Below, one piece after another: positions 8,194 to 17,237 of a stretch of DNA of 41,941 nucleotides (positions are counted from its first letter, which is position 1; each line of letters begins with the position of its first letter). The notes under the pieces were generated by a model. That model ran no database searches and was not told where the DNA came from. It saw only the letters and a program-made list of their open reading frames with translations. A program made the translations under genes and the position numbers. Origin of the DNA: Micromonospora echinofusca (lineage in GTDB: Bacteria; Actinomycetota; Actinomycetes; Mycobacteriales; Micromonosporaceae); the NCBI RefSeq assembly GCF_017614955.1, contig NZ_WVUH01000012.1, forward strand, positions 1 to 41,941, in the 5' to 3' direction.

Positions 8194-8802
8194 TCATCCG
8201 ATCTTCGGCGGCGGCGATCCCCAGGTGACGACGACCATGACGAGGGTGATGACGATGGTGGCCGCCAGGGCGACCTTGCGTACCCGGTCACGGGTACGTG
8301 CGGAGAGTTTGGCGTGGTCCAGGGAATACTGTCCGGCGCCGGCCAGCAGGAGCACCAGGCCACCGGCGAGGACCGCCAGCTCCCACTCGAAGCCACCGGG
8401 CATGAAGAAGCCGACGCTGAGCTTCAGCGAGGTCGACGTCGCCATGGTGATGACCACCAGCGACGCGCCGATCGCGGTGAAGAAGCCGAGCAGCATCGCC
8501 AGACCGGCCCCGATCTCCGCGAACGCGAGCAGCCAGGCCATGAACTGGGCCCCACCACCGAAGCCCTTGTCACCGAGGTAGGTGGCCATCTTGGCGGTGT
8601 CCCAGCCGGTCCAGGCACCGGAGAGGTTCTGGATGCCGTGCAGCAGGAACGTGCTGCCGATGGCGAGCCGTACGGCGAGCAGGCCGGCGCCCACCCACGG
8701 GTCCTGCGCGACGGCATCCCGTGCCGTCACCGACGACGAACTGGCACTGTCTCTGTTGACATCGCCGCCCCAGTGCCCGGGACGGACCGCATCGGTACTC
8801 AT
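8194..8802 (-). CDS. DoxX family membrane protein
   Basis: 202 aa with about four transmembrane segments. A cytoplasmic N-terminus of about 35 residues precedes the DoxX core GAGLLAVRLAIGSTFLLHGIQNL, with later helices around AWLLAFAEIGAGLAMLLGFF, ELAVLAGGLVLLLAGAGQ and AATIVITLVMVVVTWG. DoxX proteins are membrane partners of redox systems; the mycobacterial member works with superoxide dismutase and a sulfurtransferase. The ATG at 8802 is preceded by GGGA; a TTG 9 nt upstream is less likely. The stop lies 140 nt from the ABC ATPase start, so co-transcription is possible but not tight. Confidence 0.85.
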   Translation of the reverse strand: MSTDAVRPGHWGGDVNRDSASSSSVTARDAVAQDPWVGAGLLAVRLAIGSTFLLHGIQNLSGAWTGWDTAKMATYLGDKGFGGGAQFMAWLLAFAEIGAGLAMLLGFFTAIGASLVVITMATSTSLKLSVGFFMPGGFEWELAVLAGGLVLLLAGAGQYSLDHAKLSARTRDRVRKVALAATIVITLVMVVVTWGSPPPKIG

Positions 8803-8908
8803 GATTCCCAAATTACTGAGGGAATGGCCAGCCTAGGGGAATTCTGTCGGTGCGGGGAAAGCGTCGTTCGGAGGACCCGGAAATTGTCCCGACGGGTGGT
8901 TGAAAAGC

Positions 8909-8950
8909 GCCCGCCGCCGACCGGAACCGGGGCTCCGGTCGGCGGCGGGC
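8909..8950 (-). terminator. Strong stem-loop terminator after the SDR gene
   Basis: Perfect 16-bp inverted repeat (arms 8909-8924 and 8935-8950) with a 10-nt loop, about 40 nt beyond the SDR stop codon. It has no U-run, as is common in high-GC actinobacteria. Confidence 0.7.
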
Positions 8951-8991
8951 AGGTGTGTCCGGGGTGGGTGTGTGCGGGACACACCGGTCGG

Positions 8992-9795
8992 TCAGGAGCC
9001 GGCCGCTGCGGACCGGACCTCCGCGTCGACGTCGGTGAGGCCGTACTCGGCGGCGAGGTCGGCCACGGTGATCGTCCGGCCGGCGTGCCGGGACACCTGC
9101 GGGTCCTCCAGCAGCGCCCGTACCGCCCGGCCGGGGAACTCGATCGAGTCGCTGCCCGGGGGCGTCCCGCCACCGAAGGCCGCCATGATCGCCTCGGTGC
9201 GGGTGAAACCCGGGGACACCGCCAGCGCGGTCACCCCGTGCGGGCGCAGGTCGTGGGCGGCGTCGTGGGCGAGCCGGCTGACGCTGGTCATGGCCAGGTC
9301 GTAGAAGAGGTGGTTGGCGATCACCTCGGCGCCGGGCTGCGCCAGACCGGTGAAGACCAGCAGACCCCTACGCTCGATGAGCAGCGGTGCCGCATGCCAG
9401 GCCGCCACCAGGTGCCCCCGGACGCCGTTGTCGAACATGTTGCGCCAGTGCTCCAACGGCAACGTCCAGAACGGGCCGCCCCGGAACGGCAGCGCGTTGC
9501 CGTTGAAGGCGTTGGCCACCAGCAGGTCGAGCCCGCCGTGCTCGGCCCGGACCCGTTCGAACAGCGCGGCCACCGCCGCGTCGTCGGTGTGGTCGAGGGG
9601 TACCGGGATGCCCCGGCCGCCCCGCTCGTCGACCTGCTCGGCGGTGTCCTCGACCGTGCCCGGCAGCTCGGAGTAGCGCCGGTCACGACTCTCCCGGTCG
9701 GTCAGGTAGACGGTCGCGCCGGCCTCGGCCAGGACCAGGGCTATCCCCCGGCCCACGCCCCGGGCGGCACCGGTCACCACGGCGACGGTGGTCAT
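8992..9795 (-). CDS. Atypical short-chain dehydrogenase/reductase
   Basis: 267 aa Rossmann-fold SDR. The cofactor motif TGAARGVG is at 8-15, DHT at 68-70, and a VANAF segment at 93-97 stands where NNAG is usual. The catalytic tyrosine Y165 is present in FYDLAMTS, but the lysine four residues later is methionine (M169) and the catalytic serine region reads VFTG (147-150). The tetrad is therefore incomplete, and ordinary alcohol/ketone oxidoreduction should not be assumed. AAGGAG lies just before the ATG at 9795. It is 168 nt downstream of the MFS gene on the same strand and ends at a strong stem-loop. Confidence 0.85.
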   Translation of the reverse strand: MTTVAVVTGAARGVGRGIALVLAEAGATVYLTDRESRDRRYSELPGTVEDTAEQVDERGGRGIPVPLDHTDDAAVAALFERVRAEHGGLDLLVANAFNGNALPFRGGPFWTLPLEHWRNMFDNGVRGHLVAAWHAAPLLIERRGLLVFTGLAQPGAEVIANHLFYDLAMTSVSRLAHDAAHDLRPHGVTALAVSPGFTRTEAIMAAFGGGTPPGSDSIEFPGRAVRALLEDPQVSRHAGRTITVADLAAEYGLTDVDAEVRSAAAGS

Positions 9796-9963
9796 CGTTG
9801 ACTCCTTCCCGCGTCGCCGCCAGGACGCGACGACGCGTTGCAGATCTGTCGAGAATTGACAATAGAAAGAACAGCACAATGGTCGGGGAAACCGGTGACG
9901 ACCGGCTGTCGACGGCCGGTGCGGACCGGCCGGGCCGCCCCGGGTCGGACGGTCCGCCCCGGA

Positions 9964-11526
9964 TCAGGCAGCGCGCTCCGGGGTGGCCGGGGCCGCATCG
10001 GGGGCGGCACCCCGGGTACGGCGCAGCAGCAGCGCACAGAGGACCGCGACGACCACCGCGATCACCGCGCTGGTCACGGCGGCCGCCTGCACCGCCTGGG
10101 CGAACGCGTCCCGGGCGGCGGCGGCCAGCTCGGCCCCGAGACCGCCGGGCAGCTGCTCCGCCGCCGCCAGCGCACCACCGAGGGTCCGGCGGGCCGACTC
10201 CCCCACCTCGACCGGCAGTCCGCTCACCGTCGTGCCCGACATCAGGTCCCGGTAGACGGCCACCCCGACGGTGCCGAGCAGCGCGATGCCCAACGCGCCA
10301 CCGAACTCGGTGCCGGCCTCGGAGACCGACGACGCGGCACCGGCCCGCTCCTCGGGTGCTTCGGAGACGATCAGGTCGGTGGCCACGATGTACACCGGCG
10401 CCACCCCGAGGAAGAACACCACCGAACCGGCCACCAGCACCGGCAGCCCCGAGCCGGCGCCGACCTGGGCGAGCAGCAGGAACCCGACGGCGGCCACCGC
10501 CATGCCGGCCGCCATCACGTACCCCGGCCGGACGAGGCGGACCAGCGCGGGGGCGACCATCGCGCCGACCACGAAGCCGAGCGACGAGGGCACCGTCCAG
10601 AGTCCGGCCCGCAGCGGGGAGAGCCCGAGCACCAGTTGGAGGTACTGGGAGATGAGCAGCAGGGACCCGAACGCGACGAAGAAGGCGACGGTGTTGGCGA
10701 GCAGCGCGACGCTGAACCCGGGGATGCGGAACAGCCGCAGGTCGATCAGCGGCTCGGCGATCCGACGCTGCCGGCGGACGAACAGCACACCCACCACCAG
10801 GCCGACGGCCACCGCCAGGACGGGCAGCCATCCGGGTCCCTCACTGGCGAACCGCTTGATGCCGTAGATCATGGCGAGGACCGCCACCACGGAGAGCAGG
10901 GCGCCCGGCAGGTCGAACCGGCCGGCCTGCGGGTTGCGGTACTCCGGGACCAGCACCGGGGCCAGGGTCAGCACCAGCAGCATGACCGGCACCGCGACCA
11001 GGAACACCGACCCCCACCAGAAGTGCTGGAGCAGCACCCCGCCCAGCAGCGGCCCGAGCACCCCGCCGAGGGAGAAACTGACCGTCCAGATGCCGATGGC
11101 GGTGGTCCGCTGGGCCGGGTCCTGGAACATGTTGCGGATCAACGAGAGCGTCGACGGCATCAGCGTCGCGCCGGCCACCCCGAGCACCGCCCGGCTGGCG
11201 ATCAGCGCCTCCGCGCTGGTGGCGAAGGCGGCGACCAGGGAGGCGGCACCGAAGGCGGCGGCGCCGGTCAGCAGCAGCCGGCGTCGGCCGATCCGGTCAC
11301 CGAGGGTACCCATGGTGAGCAGCGCACCGGCGATCAGGAAGCCGTAGATGTCGACGATCCAGAGCAGTTGCGCGCCGCTGGGGCGCAGGTCCGCGCTGAG
11401 CTGCGGTACCGCCAGGTTGAGCACGGTCAGGTCCATGGACACCAGCAGGCACGGCAGGGCCAGTACCGCCAGTCCGGTCCACTCCCGACGGCCCGCTCTG
11501 GGCGTGGCGGTGGTCGTCGTCTCCAT
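9964..11526 (-). CDS. MFS drug exporter, DHA2 (EmrB/QacA) family
   Basis: 520 aa with about 14 hydrophobic segments, the DHA2 topology. The first helix LAVLALPCLLVSMDLTVLNLAVPQL carries the D-x-T-V-L-N-x-A-x-P signature of this family, and GDRIGRRRLLLTGA is the motif A loop between helices 2 and 3. It should export a small hydrophobic compound by proton antiport. The ATG at 11526 was chosen; a GTG lies one codon upstream, and GGGAGA precedes both. It is downstream of the P450 gene on the same strand, separated by a 17-bp hairpin. Export of the local pathway product, or drug resistance, is inferred. Confidence 0.92.
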   Translation of the reverse strand: METTTTATPRAGRREWTGLAVLALPCLLVSMDLTVLNLAVPQLSADLRPSGAQLLWIVDIYGFLIAGALLTMGTLGDRIGRRRLLLTGAAAFGAASLVAAFATSAEALIASRAVLGVAGATLMPSTLSLIRNMFQDPAQRTTAIGIWTVSFSLGGVLGPLLGGVLLQHFWWGSVFLVAVPVMLLVLTLAPVLVPEYRNPQAGRFDLPGALLSVVAVLAMIYGIKRFASEGPGWLPVLAVAVGLVVGVLFVRRQRRIAEPLIDLRLFRIPGFSVALLANTVAFFVAFGSLLLISQYLQLVLGLSPLRAGLWTVPSSLGFVVGAMVAPALVRLVRPGYVMAAGMAVAAVGFLLLAQVGAGSGLPVLVAGSVVFFLGVAPVYIVATDLIVSEAPEERAGAASSVSEAGTEFGGALGIALLGTVGVAVYRDLMSGTTVSGLPVEVGESARRTLGGALAAAEQLPGGLGAELAAAARDAFAQAVQAAAVTSAVIAVVVAVLCALLLRRTRGAAPDAAPATPERAA

Positions 11527-11698
11527 CACCGTCTCCCTGTCTGCTGATCAGCCGTTGATTCCCCGGACAGCACCGGACGGGGCTTCCCCGCCCTGTCGGA
11601 CACCACCGGCGGCGGCCGGCGTGCTGCGACAAGATGTAGGAGCCTGGTCGCCCTCAGTCGTGGAAGCGTACTGGGCAGAGCGGGAAAAAGGAGTGGAA

Positions 11699-11740
11699 TG
11701 ACGCGCGGGGACGGCAGAAAATCGCCGTCCCCGCGCGTCA
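11699..11740 (-). terminator. 17-bp perfect hairpin terminator after the P450 gene
   Basis: TGACGCGCGGGGACGGC (11699-11715) pairs perfectly with 11724-11740 across an 8-nt A-rich loop, starting 10 nt beyond the P450 stop. No U-tract. It would separate P450 transcription from the MFS gene. Confidence 0.75.
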
Positions 11741-11750
11741 CCGTCCGGCC

Positions 11751-12998
11751 TCAGCCGCCGGTCGGGGTGAAGCTGACCGGCAGCTCGACCAGACTGCGGA
11801 ACATCGAACTGCGCTGGTAGGAGATGTCAGAGTCGGCGATCTCCAGCCGCACGTTCTCCATCCGGACCAGCCGGTCCAGGGCGGTACGCAGCTCCAGCCG
11901 GGCCAGGATCGCGCCCAGGCAGAACCGCATGCCGGCGCCGAAGGACATCACCTGGGTACCGGTGCGGGTGATGTCGAAGCGGTCCGGGTCGTCGAACTTC
12001 GCCGGGTCCCGGTTGGCCGCGCCCATCAGGGCGACCACGAAGTCACCCTTGCGCAGCAGCTTCCCGCCCAGCTCGACGTCCACCATGAGGCGGCGGCTGT
12101 TGGACTGCACGGCGGAGTCGTAGCGCAGGCCCTCCTCGACGCAGCCGGACACCAGGCTCGGGTCCCGCTTGAGCAGGTCGAGCTGGTCGGGGTTGCGGAT
12201 CAGCGCCAGCATCGTGTTGGTGATCTGGTTGGTCACCGTGTCGTGGCCGGCGAAGACCACCGAGATGATGGTGCTGACCATCTCGTTCATGGTGACCGGC
12301 GGTTCGCCCTTGGCCAGGCTCTCCTCGCGGGCGTCGAGCATCACGCTGATCAGGTCCGGCCCCCGGTGGCTGCCCCGGCTCTCGATGAGGCCCTGGAGGT
12401 AGTCGGCGAACGCCCCCATCGCGATGTTGCCCTTGCGGATCTCCTCGTCGTTGGGGATCAGGTCCAGCGTGGGCCCGATGTCGAGCGACCAGGTGCGGAC
12501 CCCCTCGTAGCCCTCCCGGGGGATGCCGAGCAGCTCGCAGACGAAGGTCAGCGCGAGCGGGGCGGCGAACTCGTTGACCATCTCCATCTCGCCCCGGCGG
12601 AACAGCGGGGCGAGCAGTTCGTCGACCACCTCGTCGATCTTCGGCTGGAGCGCCTTCATCCGCTTCGGGGCGAAGACCGGGGTGATCAGACCACGCAGCC
12701 GGGCGTGCTTCGGGTCGTCCTCGAAGAACATGGTGTCGCGCATGATCTGCTTGAGCGCGCCCGGACCGATCATCTCCTCCCACCAGTCCCGCACGCTCGC
12801 GCAGCCGAACTTGTGGTCGCTCATCACCAGCCGCACGTCCGCGTAGCGGGTGACGTACCAGGTGTCCTCCGCGCCGAGGTGGACCGGGTCGTTCCGCAGC
12901 AGCCAGTGGTAGTAGGGGTAGGGGTCCAGCTGGAAACCGGGTTCGAGCGGGTCCAGGCCGGTACGGGGAATCGGGCTCTCCGTGAGCTGGATCGTCAT
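11751..12998 (-). CDS. Cytochrome P450 monooxygenase
   Basis: 415 aa, typical for a soluble bacterial class I P450. The I-helix oxygen-activation motif AGHDT is at 250-254, the K-helix ExxR is E289-R292, and the heme-binding loop FGAGMRFCLG (353-362) carries the cysteine ligand C360. It needs a ferredoxin and reductase, neither of which is encoded nearby. ATG at 12998 follows GGAGGGTGACG; the longer open frame upstream runs into promoter-like sequence. Substrate unknown; the adjacent exporter and methyltransferases suggest tailoring of a specialised metabolite. Confidence 0.95.
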   Translation of the reverse strand: MTIQLTESPIPRTGLDPLEPGFQLDPYPYYHWLLRNDPVHLGAEDTWYVTRYADVRLVMSDHKFGCASVRDWWEEMIGPGALKQIMRDTMFFEDDPKHARLRGLITPVFAPKRMKALQPKIDEVVDELLAPLFRRGEMEMVNEFAAPLALTFVCELLGIPREGYEGVRTWSLDIGPTLDLIPNDEEIRKGNIAMGAFADYLQGLIESRGSHRGPDLISVMLDAREESLAKGEPPVTMNEMVSTIISVVFAGHDTVTNQITNTMLALIRNPDQLDLLKRDPSLVSGCVEEGLRYDSAVQSNSRRLMVDVELGGKLLRKGDFVVALMGAANRDPAKFDDPDRFDITRTGTQVMSFGAGMRFCLGAILARLELRTALDRLVRMENVRLEIADSDISYQRSSMFRSLVELPVSFTPTGG

Positions 12999-13236
12999 CG
13001 TCACCCTCCCGGTGCGTCGCGCCGCCCGCCAGCCCTCACTATCGAAATATATAGCTGTACGGGTGAGCCCAGTACAGGAGCAAACCCGTGCCGGGTCAAG
13101 CCTTTCTGGCGGAACGCCGACAGGTTGCCGGGACGGGGGCGGCAAAGAGTGTCACCCACGGGAAAGAAACATATAGCCATCCGCCAGTGATCCTCTATCG
13201 TCCTGCCGAAGCGACCGACTACGGAAAGGGGCCACC
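12999..13236. promoter_or_regulatory. Divergent promoter region between P450 and esterase genes
   Basis: This 238-nt spacer contains an AT island (about 13037-13057, ACTATCGAAATATATAGCTG) and a second short AT patch near 13170-13176. These are the likely -10 regions for the divergent genes, but I cannot assign exact hexamer pairs. Confidence 0.4.
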
Positions 13237-14436
13237 GTGTCCGACGCCACCCGCGTCACGCTGCCCACGACGCACCGTTCCCCGTACCCCGAACTGGCCC
13301 GCCTGCTCGACGCGGTGATCGACGACGCGGTCGGCGAGCAACGGGTGGTCGGCACCGCGGTGCTCGTCGCCCACCGGGGCGAGGTGGTCTACTCCCGCCA
13401 CGCCGGCTGGGCCGACCGCGAGGCCGGCGTACCGGTCGCCCCGGGGCACGTCTTCCGGTTGGCGAGCATGACCAAACCGGTCGTCTCGGCCGCCGCGCTG
13501 GCCCTGGTCGACCGGGGTGCGCTGACCCTGGACACCCCGGTGCACGAGGTACTGCCGTACTTCCGTCCCCGGCTCGCCGACGGTAGCGAGCCGACGATCA
13601 CGCTGCGCCAGTTGCTGGCCCACACCTCCGGGCTCTCCTACGGCTTCCTGTCCCCCGACAACGAGCCCTACCGCAGCGCGGGGGTGTCCGACGGCGGTGA
13701 CGCCAGCGGCATCACCCTGACGGAGAACCTGCGCCGGCTGGCCGGTGTACCGCTGATGTTCGCCCCGGACAGCGAGTGGGGGTACTCCCTGGGCACGGAC
13801 GTGGCCGGGGCGATGGTCGAGGCGGTCACCGGCGAGCCGCTCGCCGACGCGGTGGCCCGGCTGGTCACCGGCCCGCTGGGGATGACCGACACGGCGTTCG
13901 TCGCCACCGATCCGGCCCGGCTGACCGCCGCCTACGCCGACCCGGACCGGCCCGGTCGCCCGGCCCGCCGGATGGCCGCCACCGACCAGGTGCCGATGCC
14001 GTTCGGCGGTCCGATCCACTACGCCCCGGCCCGGGCCACCGACCCGACCGCGTTCCCGTCCGGCGGGATGGGCATGGTCGGTACCGCCCCCGACTACCTG
14101 GCGTTCCTGGAGGCGGTACGCACCGGCGGGGCACCGGTCCTCTCCCCCGCCTCGGCCGAGGCGATCAGCACCGACGCGGTCCCCGGGCACACCGTGCACG
14201 TCGGCCCCGGGATGGGCTTCGGGCTGGGCTTCGCGGTGGTCCGCGACCAGCAGGACGCCGGTTCCGTCCGGCCGACCGGCAGCTACGGCTGGGGTGGGGT
14301 GTACGGCACCAACGCCTTCGTCGACCCGCACGCCGACCTGAGCGTCGTCGCGTTGACCAACACCGCGCTGGAGGGACTGTTCGGCGCGTACGTCACCGAG
14401 GTCGAGACCGCGGTCTACCGGGGGCTGGACGGCTGA
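13237..14436 (+). CDS. Serine hydrolase of the beta-lactamase/EstB esterase family
   Basis: 399 aa. The nucleophile motif is SMTK (S77-K80), the tyrosine motif is WGYSLGTDVAGA with Y183, and LLAHTSGLSYGF (127-138) is typical of class C-like serine hydrolases. The W-x-YS-x3-DV-x-G pattern fits EstB-type esterases better than true AmpC, which has Y-x-N. No signal peptide is visible, so it probably acts in the cytoplasm on an ester. GTG start at 13237 with GAAAGGGG upstream. Divergent from the P450 gene, so a shared promoter region and pathway are possible. Confidence 0.88.
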   Translation: MSDATRVTLPTTHRSPYPELARLLDAVIDDAVGEQRVVGTAVLVAHRGEVVYSRHAGWADREAGVPVAPGHVFRLASMTKPVVSAAALALVDRGALTLDTPVHEVLPYFRPRLADGSEPTITLRQLLAHTSGLSYGFLSPDNEPYRSAGVSDGGDASGITLTENLRRLAGVPLMFAPDSEWGYSLGTDVAGAMVEAVTGEPLADAVARLVTGPLGMTDTAFVATDPARLTAAYADPDRPGRPARRMAATDQVPMPFGGPIHYAPARATDPTAFPSGGMGMVGTAPDYLAFLEAVRTGGAPVLSPASAEAISTDAVPGHTVHVGPGMGFGLGFAVVRDQQDAGSVRPTGSYGWGGVYGTNAFVDPHADLSVVALTNTALEGLFGAYVTEVETAVYRGLDG

Positions 14437-14449
14437 CCGCGACCCGCTG

Positions 14450-14477
14450 CCGGTCGCGCCGACAGCGGAGCGACCGG
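14450..14477. terminator. Stem-loop between convergent esterase and hydrolase genes
   Basis: CCGGTCGC (14450-14457) and GCGACCGG (14470-14477) form an 8-bp stem with a 12-nt loop in the short convergent gap, without a U-tract. Confidence 0.4.
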
Positions 14478-14479
14478 GG

Positions 14480-15370
14480 TCACGCCGGGGCGGTCGCGGG
14501 TACGGCACAGGCCGCCGCGATCGCCTCGGCGAAGCCGACGGGGTTGTCGTCCATCATCGAGTGCCCCGCGTCGGGTACGGCGAAGGTCGGGATGCCGTGC
14601 GCGGTGAAGCCGCCGACGTCCACCCGTGACCGGGCCCCGACGATCAGCGCCCGGGGCAGGTCGAGGGCGTAGAGCTGCTCGCGCAGGCCCGGTTCGCGGA
14701 CCGTACGCAGGGACCGGGCGCTGCGGTGCAGGGCGTACGGGGCGGCGTTGCGTACCGCCGCAGCGAAGGTACCGGCGGTGGCCCCCTCGGTCAGCGACAT
14801 CTGCTCCAGCATCTCCACCAGGGCCCGGTGTCCCCGGTCGACGAACTCGTCCTCGGTCAGGTCGGCCACGTACGGGCTGAGCACCCCCCGCCCGGTGGGG
14901 TTGATCGCCGGTTCGGCGACCACCAGCCGGCCGACCAGGTCCGGTCGGCGTACCGCCAGCACGATGGCCACCGCGCCGCCCATGCTGCTGGCCACCACGG
15001 TGCAGCCGCTCAGGCGCAGGTGGTCGAGCAGGTACGCGACGGTCTCCGCGTGTTCCTCCACGGTGTACCCGAACCGGACCGGGCGGTCGCTGAACCCGGC
15101 GCCGAGCAGGTCCACCACGATCCACCGACGGTCGCGCAGCCCCGGTTGCGCGGCGGTCTCCGGGAAGTCCGCCGACCCGGCCGAGGCCAGGCCCGGCAGA
15201 TACACCCCGACCGGTGCTGTGCCGCCGGCCGGGTCGGCCGCCCCCGGTCCGTCGGTGGTCACCCGGGCCGCCCCCGGTCCGCCCGTGGGGACGGTGGTCA
15301 CCGTCGGCTGCCCGGGCAGGTCGTGGTAGCGCAGCCAGGCCTGGTGGGCCGGTAGCAGCAGGGAGCGCAT
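14480..15370 (-). CDS. Alpha/beta hydrolase
   Basis: 296 aa. The fold is recognisable from VYLPGLASAGSADF (oxyanion strand region, 57-70), DLLGAGFSD (87-95), the nucleophile elbow VASSMGGA (126-133, S129) and the C-terminal DAGHSM (H270). The elbow reads A-x-S-x-G rather than G-x-S-x-G, a tolerated variant. A Gly/Pro-rich insert of about 25 residues (28-52) follows the first strand. Substrate unknown; an ester or lactone hydrolase is likely. ATG at 15370 with AGAGGA about 9 nt upstream. Confidence 0.85.
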   Translation of the reverse strand: MRSLLLPAHQAWLRYHDLPGQPTVTTVPTGGPGAARVTTDGPGAADPAGGTAPVGVYLPGLASAGSADFPETAAQPGLRDRRWIVVDLLGAGFSDRPVRFGYTVEEHAETVAYLLDHLRLSGCTVVASSMGGAVAIVLAVRRPDLVGRLVVAEPAINPTGRGVLSPYVADLTEDEFVDRGHRALVEMLEQMSLTEGATAGTFAAAVRNAAPYALHRSARSLRTVREPGLREQLYALDLPRALIVGARSRVDVGGFTAHGIPTFAVPDAGHSMMDDNPVGFAEAIAAACAVPATAPA

Positions 15371-15411
15371 GCGGTCGTCCTCTCGGATGCTCGGCGGGGG
15401 GTCACACGCCC

Positions 15412-15461
15412 GGGTGCCCGGCGGACGTCTCCCGGTCCTGCGGGAGGTCCGCCGGGCACCC
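15412..15461 (-). terminator. Long stem-loop after the methyltransferase gene
   Basis: A 15-bp outer stem (15412-15426 with 15447-15461) stacks on a 6-bp inner stem (15429-15434 with 15441-15446) with a 2-nt bulge and a 6-nt loop, just past the methyltransferase stop. Confidence 0.7.
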
Positions 15462-15487
15462 GACGAGGTCCGGGGCGGTACGGGCGG

Positions 15488-16186
15488 TCAGCCGCGCTCG
15501 GCCTCCACCGCCCAGGCCGGCAGGGCGACCCGGCCCCGCTCGTCGGTGACCACGTCGATCTTCTCCTGCCGGAAGAACTCCCCGGCGTACTCGTTGACCA
15601 GGTAGCTGTCCCGGCGCAGGCCGGTGATGGTCCAGCCGGCGGCGCCGAGTTCGTCGCGGATGATCTGCTCGGTGATCCGGTAGACCCCGGGCAGGTCGGT
15701 GGGGAGCTGGTCGGAGAAGCAGGCCAGGGTCAGCTTCGCGCCGGGCCGGGATACCCGGTGCAGCGCGGTGAGGTAGCGCGCCCGGTGGTCGGCGTCGAGC
15801 ACGTCGTACAGGGCGCTGTCGAGCACCGAGTCGAACCGGCCGTCGTACCCGGCGAGGCTGGTCGCGTCGGCGACCGCGAACTCGACCGTCGCCCCCTGGG
15901 CGGCGGCCCGCTTGGCGGCCCACTCCACGGCGGTCGGCGCGCCGTCGACACCGGTCACCTGGTAGCCCCGCTCGGCCAGGTAGATGGCGTTGTCACCGAG
16001 GCCGCACCCGGCGTCGAGCACCGCACCGGAGAACCGGCCGGCCTGCTCGGCCGCCACCACGATGGGCTGGGCGGCGCTGATGTCCCACGGCACCGCGCCG
16101 AAGGTCATGCCCTCCACCGGGGACGACCCGGTGTAGAAGGCCTCGAATCCCGCCAGATAGTCCTCCGACGGTGGGGTAGCGGTCAT
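15488..16186 (-). CDS. Class I SAM-dependent methyltransferase (small-molecule type)
   Basis: 232 aa. SAM motif I VLDAGCGLGDNA is at 56-67, VTGVDGAPTAV holds the ribose-binding acidic residue, and ADATSLAGYDGRFDSVLDSALYD covers motifs II-III. The VPWDISAAQP stretch (32-41) before motif I and the overall size resemble the thiopurine/heterocyclic-toxin methyltransferase group (mycobacterial Rv0560c type), which methylates foreign or self-made heterocycles; that resemblance is from memory, not alignment. AAGGAG precedes the ATG at 16186. It could tailor or detoxify the local pathway product. Confidence 0.87.
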   Translation of the reverse strand: MTATPPSEDYLAGFEAFYTGSSPVEGMTFGAVPWDISAAQPIVVAAEQAGRFSGAVLDAGCGLGDNAIYLAERGYQVTGVDGAPTAVEWAAKRAAAQGATVEFAVADATSLAGYDGRFDSVLDSALYDVLDADHRARYLTALHRVSRPGAKLTLACFSDQLPTDLPGVYRITEQIIRDELGAAGWTITGLRRDSYLVNEYAGEFFRQEKIDVVTDERGRVALPAWAVEAERG

Positions 16187-16265
16187 GACGATCTCCTTGC
16201 TGACCGGTTGGCGTCGATGCGAGCGTTTGTACCGCAGGTCAGGGCGGCAAATCGGACACCTGACA

Positions 16266-16296
16266 GGGAGCCGTCGAACTTTCCCCGACGGCTCCC
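16266..16296 (-). terminator. 11-bp hairpin after the polytopic membrane protein gene
   Basis: GGGAGCCGTCG (16266-16276) pairs with CGACGGCTCCC (16286-16296) across a 9-nt loop, within 10 nt of the upstream gene's stop. Confidence 0.65.
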
Positions 16297-16304
16297 GGCG
16301 CCGG

Positions 16305-17237
16305 TCAGTTGTACGGCATGGTCGGGAACCAGCCGTACCCGAAGATGGCCGGTACCCGCAGGTCCCAGTAGACGACGGTGAACACCCCGAGGGCGATGGT
16401 CAGCGATCCGGTGACCACGGCGGTGCGGCTCGGGCTCTCCGCCAACCAGTGCATTACCCGACCCCGGCTGACCAGCACGACCAGGGCGAAGAGCACGGTG
16501 ACGATCACGACGTTGCCCAGGGACTGGAGCACGAAGGCACCGGCGCCGTAGAGCGGGTTGCCGGTGTCGGCGGCCCAGTGGAACAGCTTGTTGAACAGCG
16601 GGTACGGCCGGCCGATGAGGAACCCGCCGATCAGCGCGCCCAACGTCACGACCCGGGCGACCGGGCGGTGGGCGAAGACGTCCGGCAGGACACCCAGCGC
16701 CGCCAGACCGAGGTAGATCAGGGCCAGGCCGATCAGCCCGAAGACCACCGAGGACTGGATGATCCGCACCGGCATGCCGTCGACCGTCCCGGTGGACAGC
16801 TGCGGCAGCCGGTCGCCCAGCAGGACCCCGACGAAGCCGTACGCCGCGGAGACCACCACCATGCCGAGGGTCAGCCAGCCCACCGGGCGCAGCAGCATCC
16901 GCAGCGGGTCCGGCCGCCGGCCCGCCTGACCGGCCTGGCTCATCGGGCCGACCGAGGCGACCATCGCGATGTTGCAGGCGGTGAAGGTACCGGCCAGCCC
17001 GGAGACGAACGCGAAGACCAGCCCGGCGCCGGTACCGGCGATCGCGGTGCCCTTCGCGTCGTGGCCGAGCAGGGCGTTGGCCACGTTGTCGCCGATCACC
17101 GAGTCGACGAAGTGGTACGACCACAGGATCGCCAGGGCTGTCCCGGCGAGCACACTGAACAGCACCACCCGGCCGGTACGGGGTGGCCGCTCCGGCTCGA
17201 CGGAGATCGGCGGGCTCGCGTTGCGCATCGTGCTCAT
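16305..17237 (-). CDS. Polytopic membrane protein, possibly DsbD/CcdA-like
   Basis: 310 aa with about seven transmembrane segments. A conserved-looking stretch SGLAGTFTACNIAMVASVGPM (second helix) resembles the cysteine-containing first helix of CcdA/DsbD-type thiol transporters, but only one such cysteine is obvious, so electron transfer through a Cys pair is not supported. Other helices: VVLFSVLAGTALAILWSYHF, GWLTLGMVVVSAAYGFVGVL, SSVVFGLIGLALIYLGLAAL and VVTLGALIGGFLIG. ATG at 17237 with TAGGTG upstream; an in-frame ATG three codons later is an alternative. Function unassigned. Confidence 0.75.
   Translation of the reverse strand: MSTMRNASPPISVEPERPPRTGRVVLFSVLAGTALAILWSYHFVDSVIGDNVANALLGHDAKGTAIAGTGAGLVFAFVSGLAGTFTACNIAMVASVGPMSQAGQAGRRPDPLRMLLRPVGWLTLGMVVVSAAYGFVGVLLGDRLPQLSTGTVDGMPVRIIQSSVVFGLIGLALIYLGLAALGVLPDVFAHRPVARVVTLGALIGGFLIGRPYPLFNKLFHWAADTGNPLYGAGAFVLQSLGNVVIVTVLFALVVLVSRGRVMHWLAESPSRTAVVTGSLTIALGVFTVVYWDLRVPAIFGYGWFPTMPYN

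Noticed and set aside
13237..14436. True class C beta-lactamase (antibiotic resistance)
   Set aside because: SxxK is present, but the second motif is YSL in an EstB-like context and no signal peptide is visible, so an esterase is more likely.
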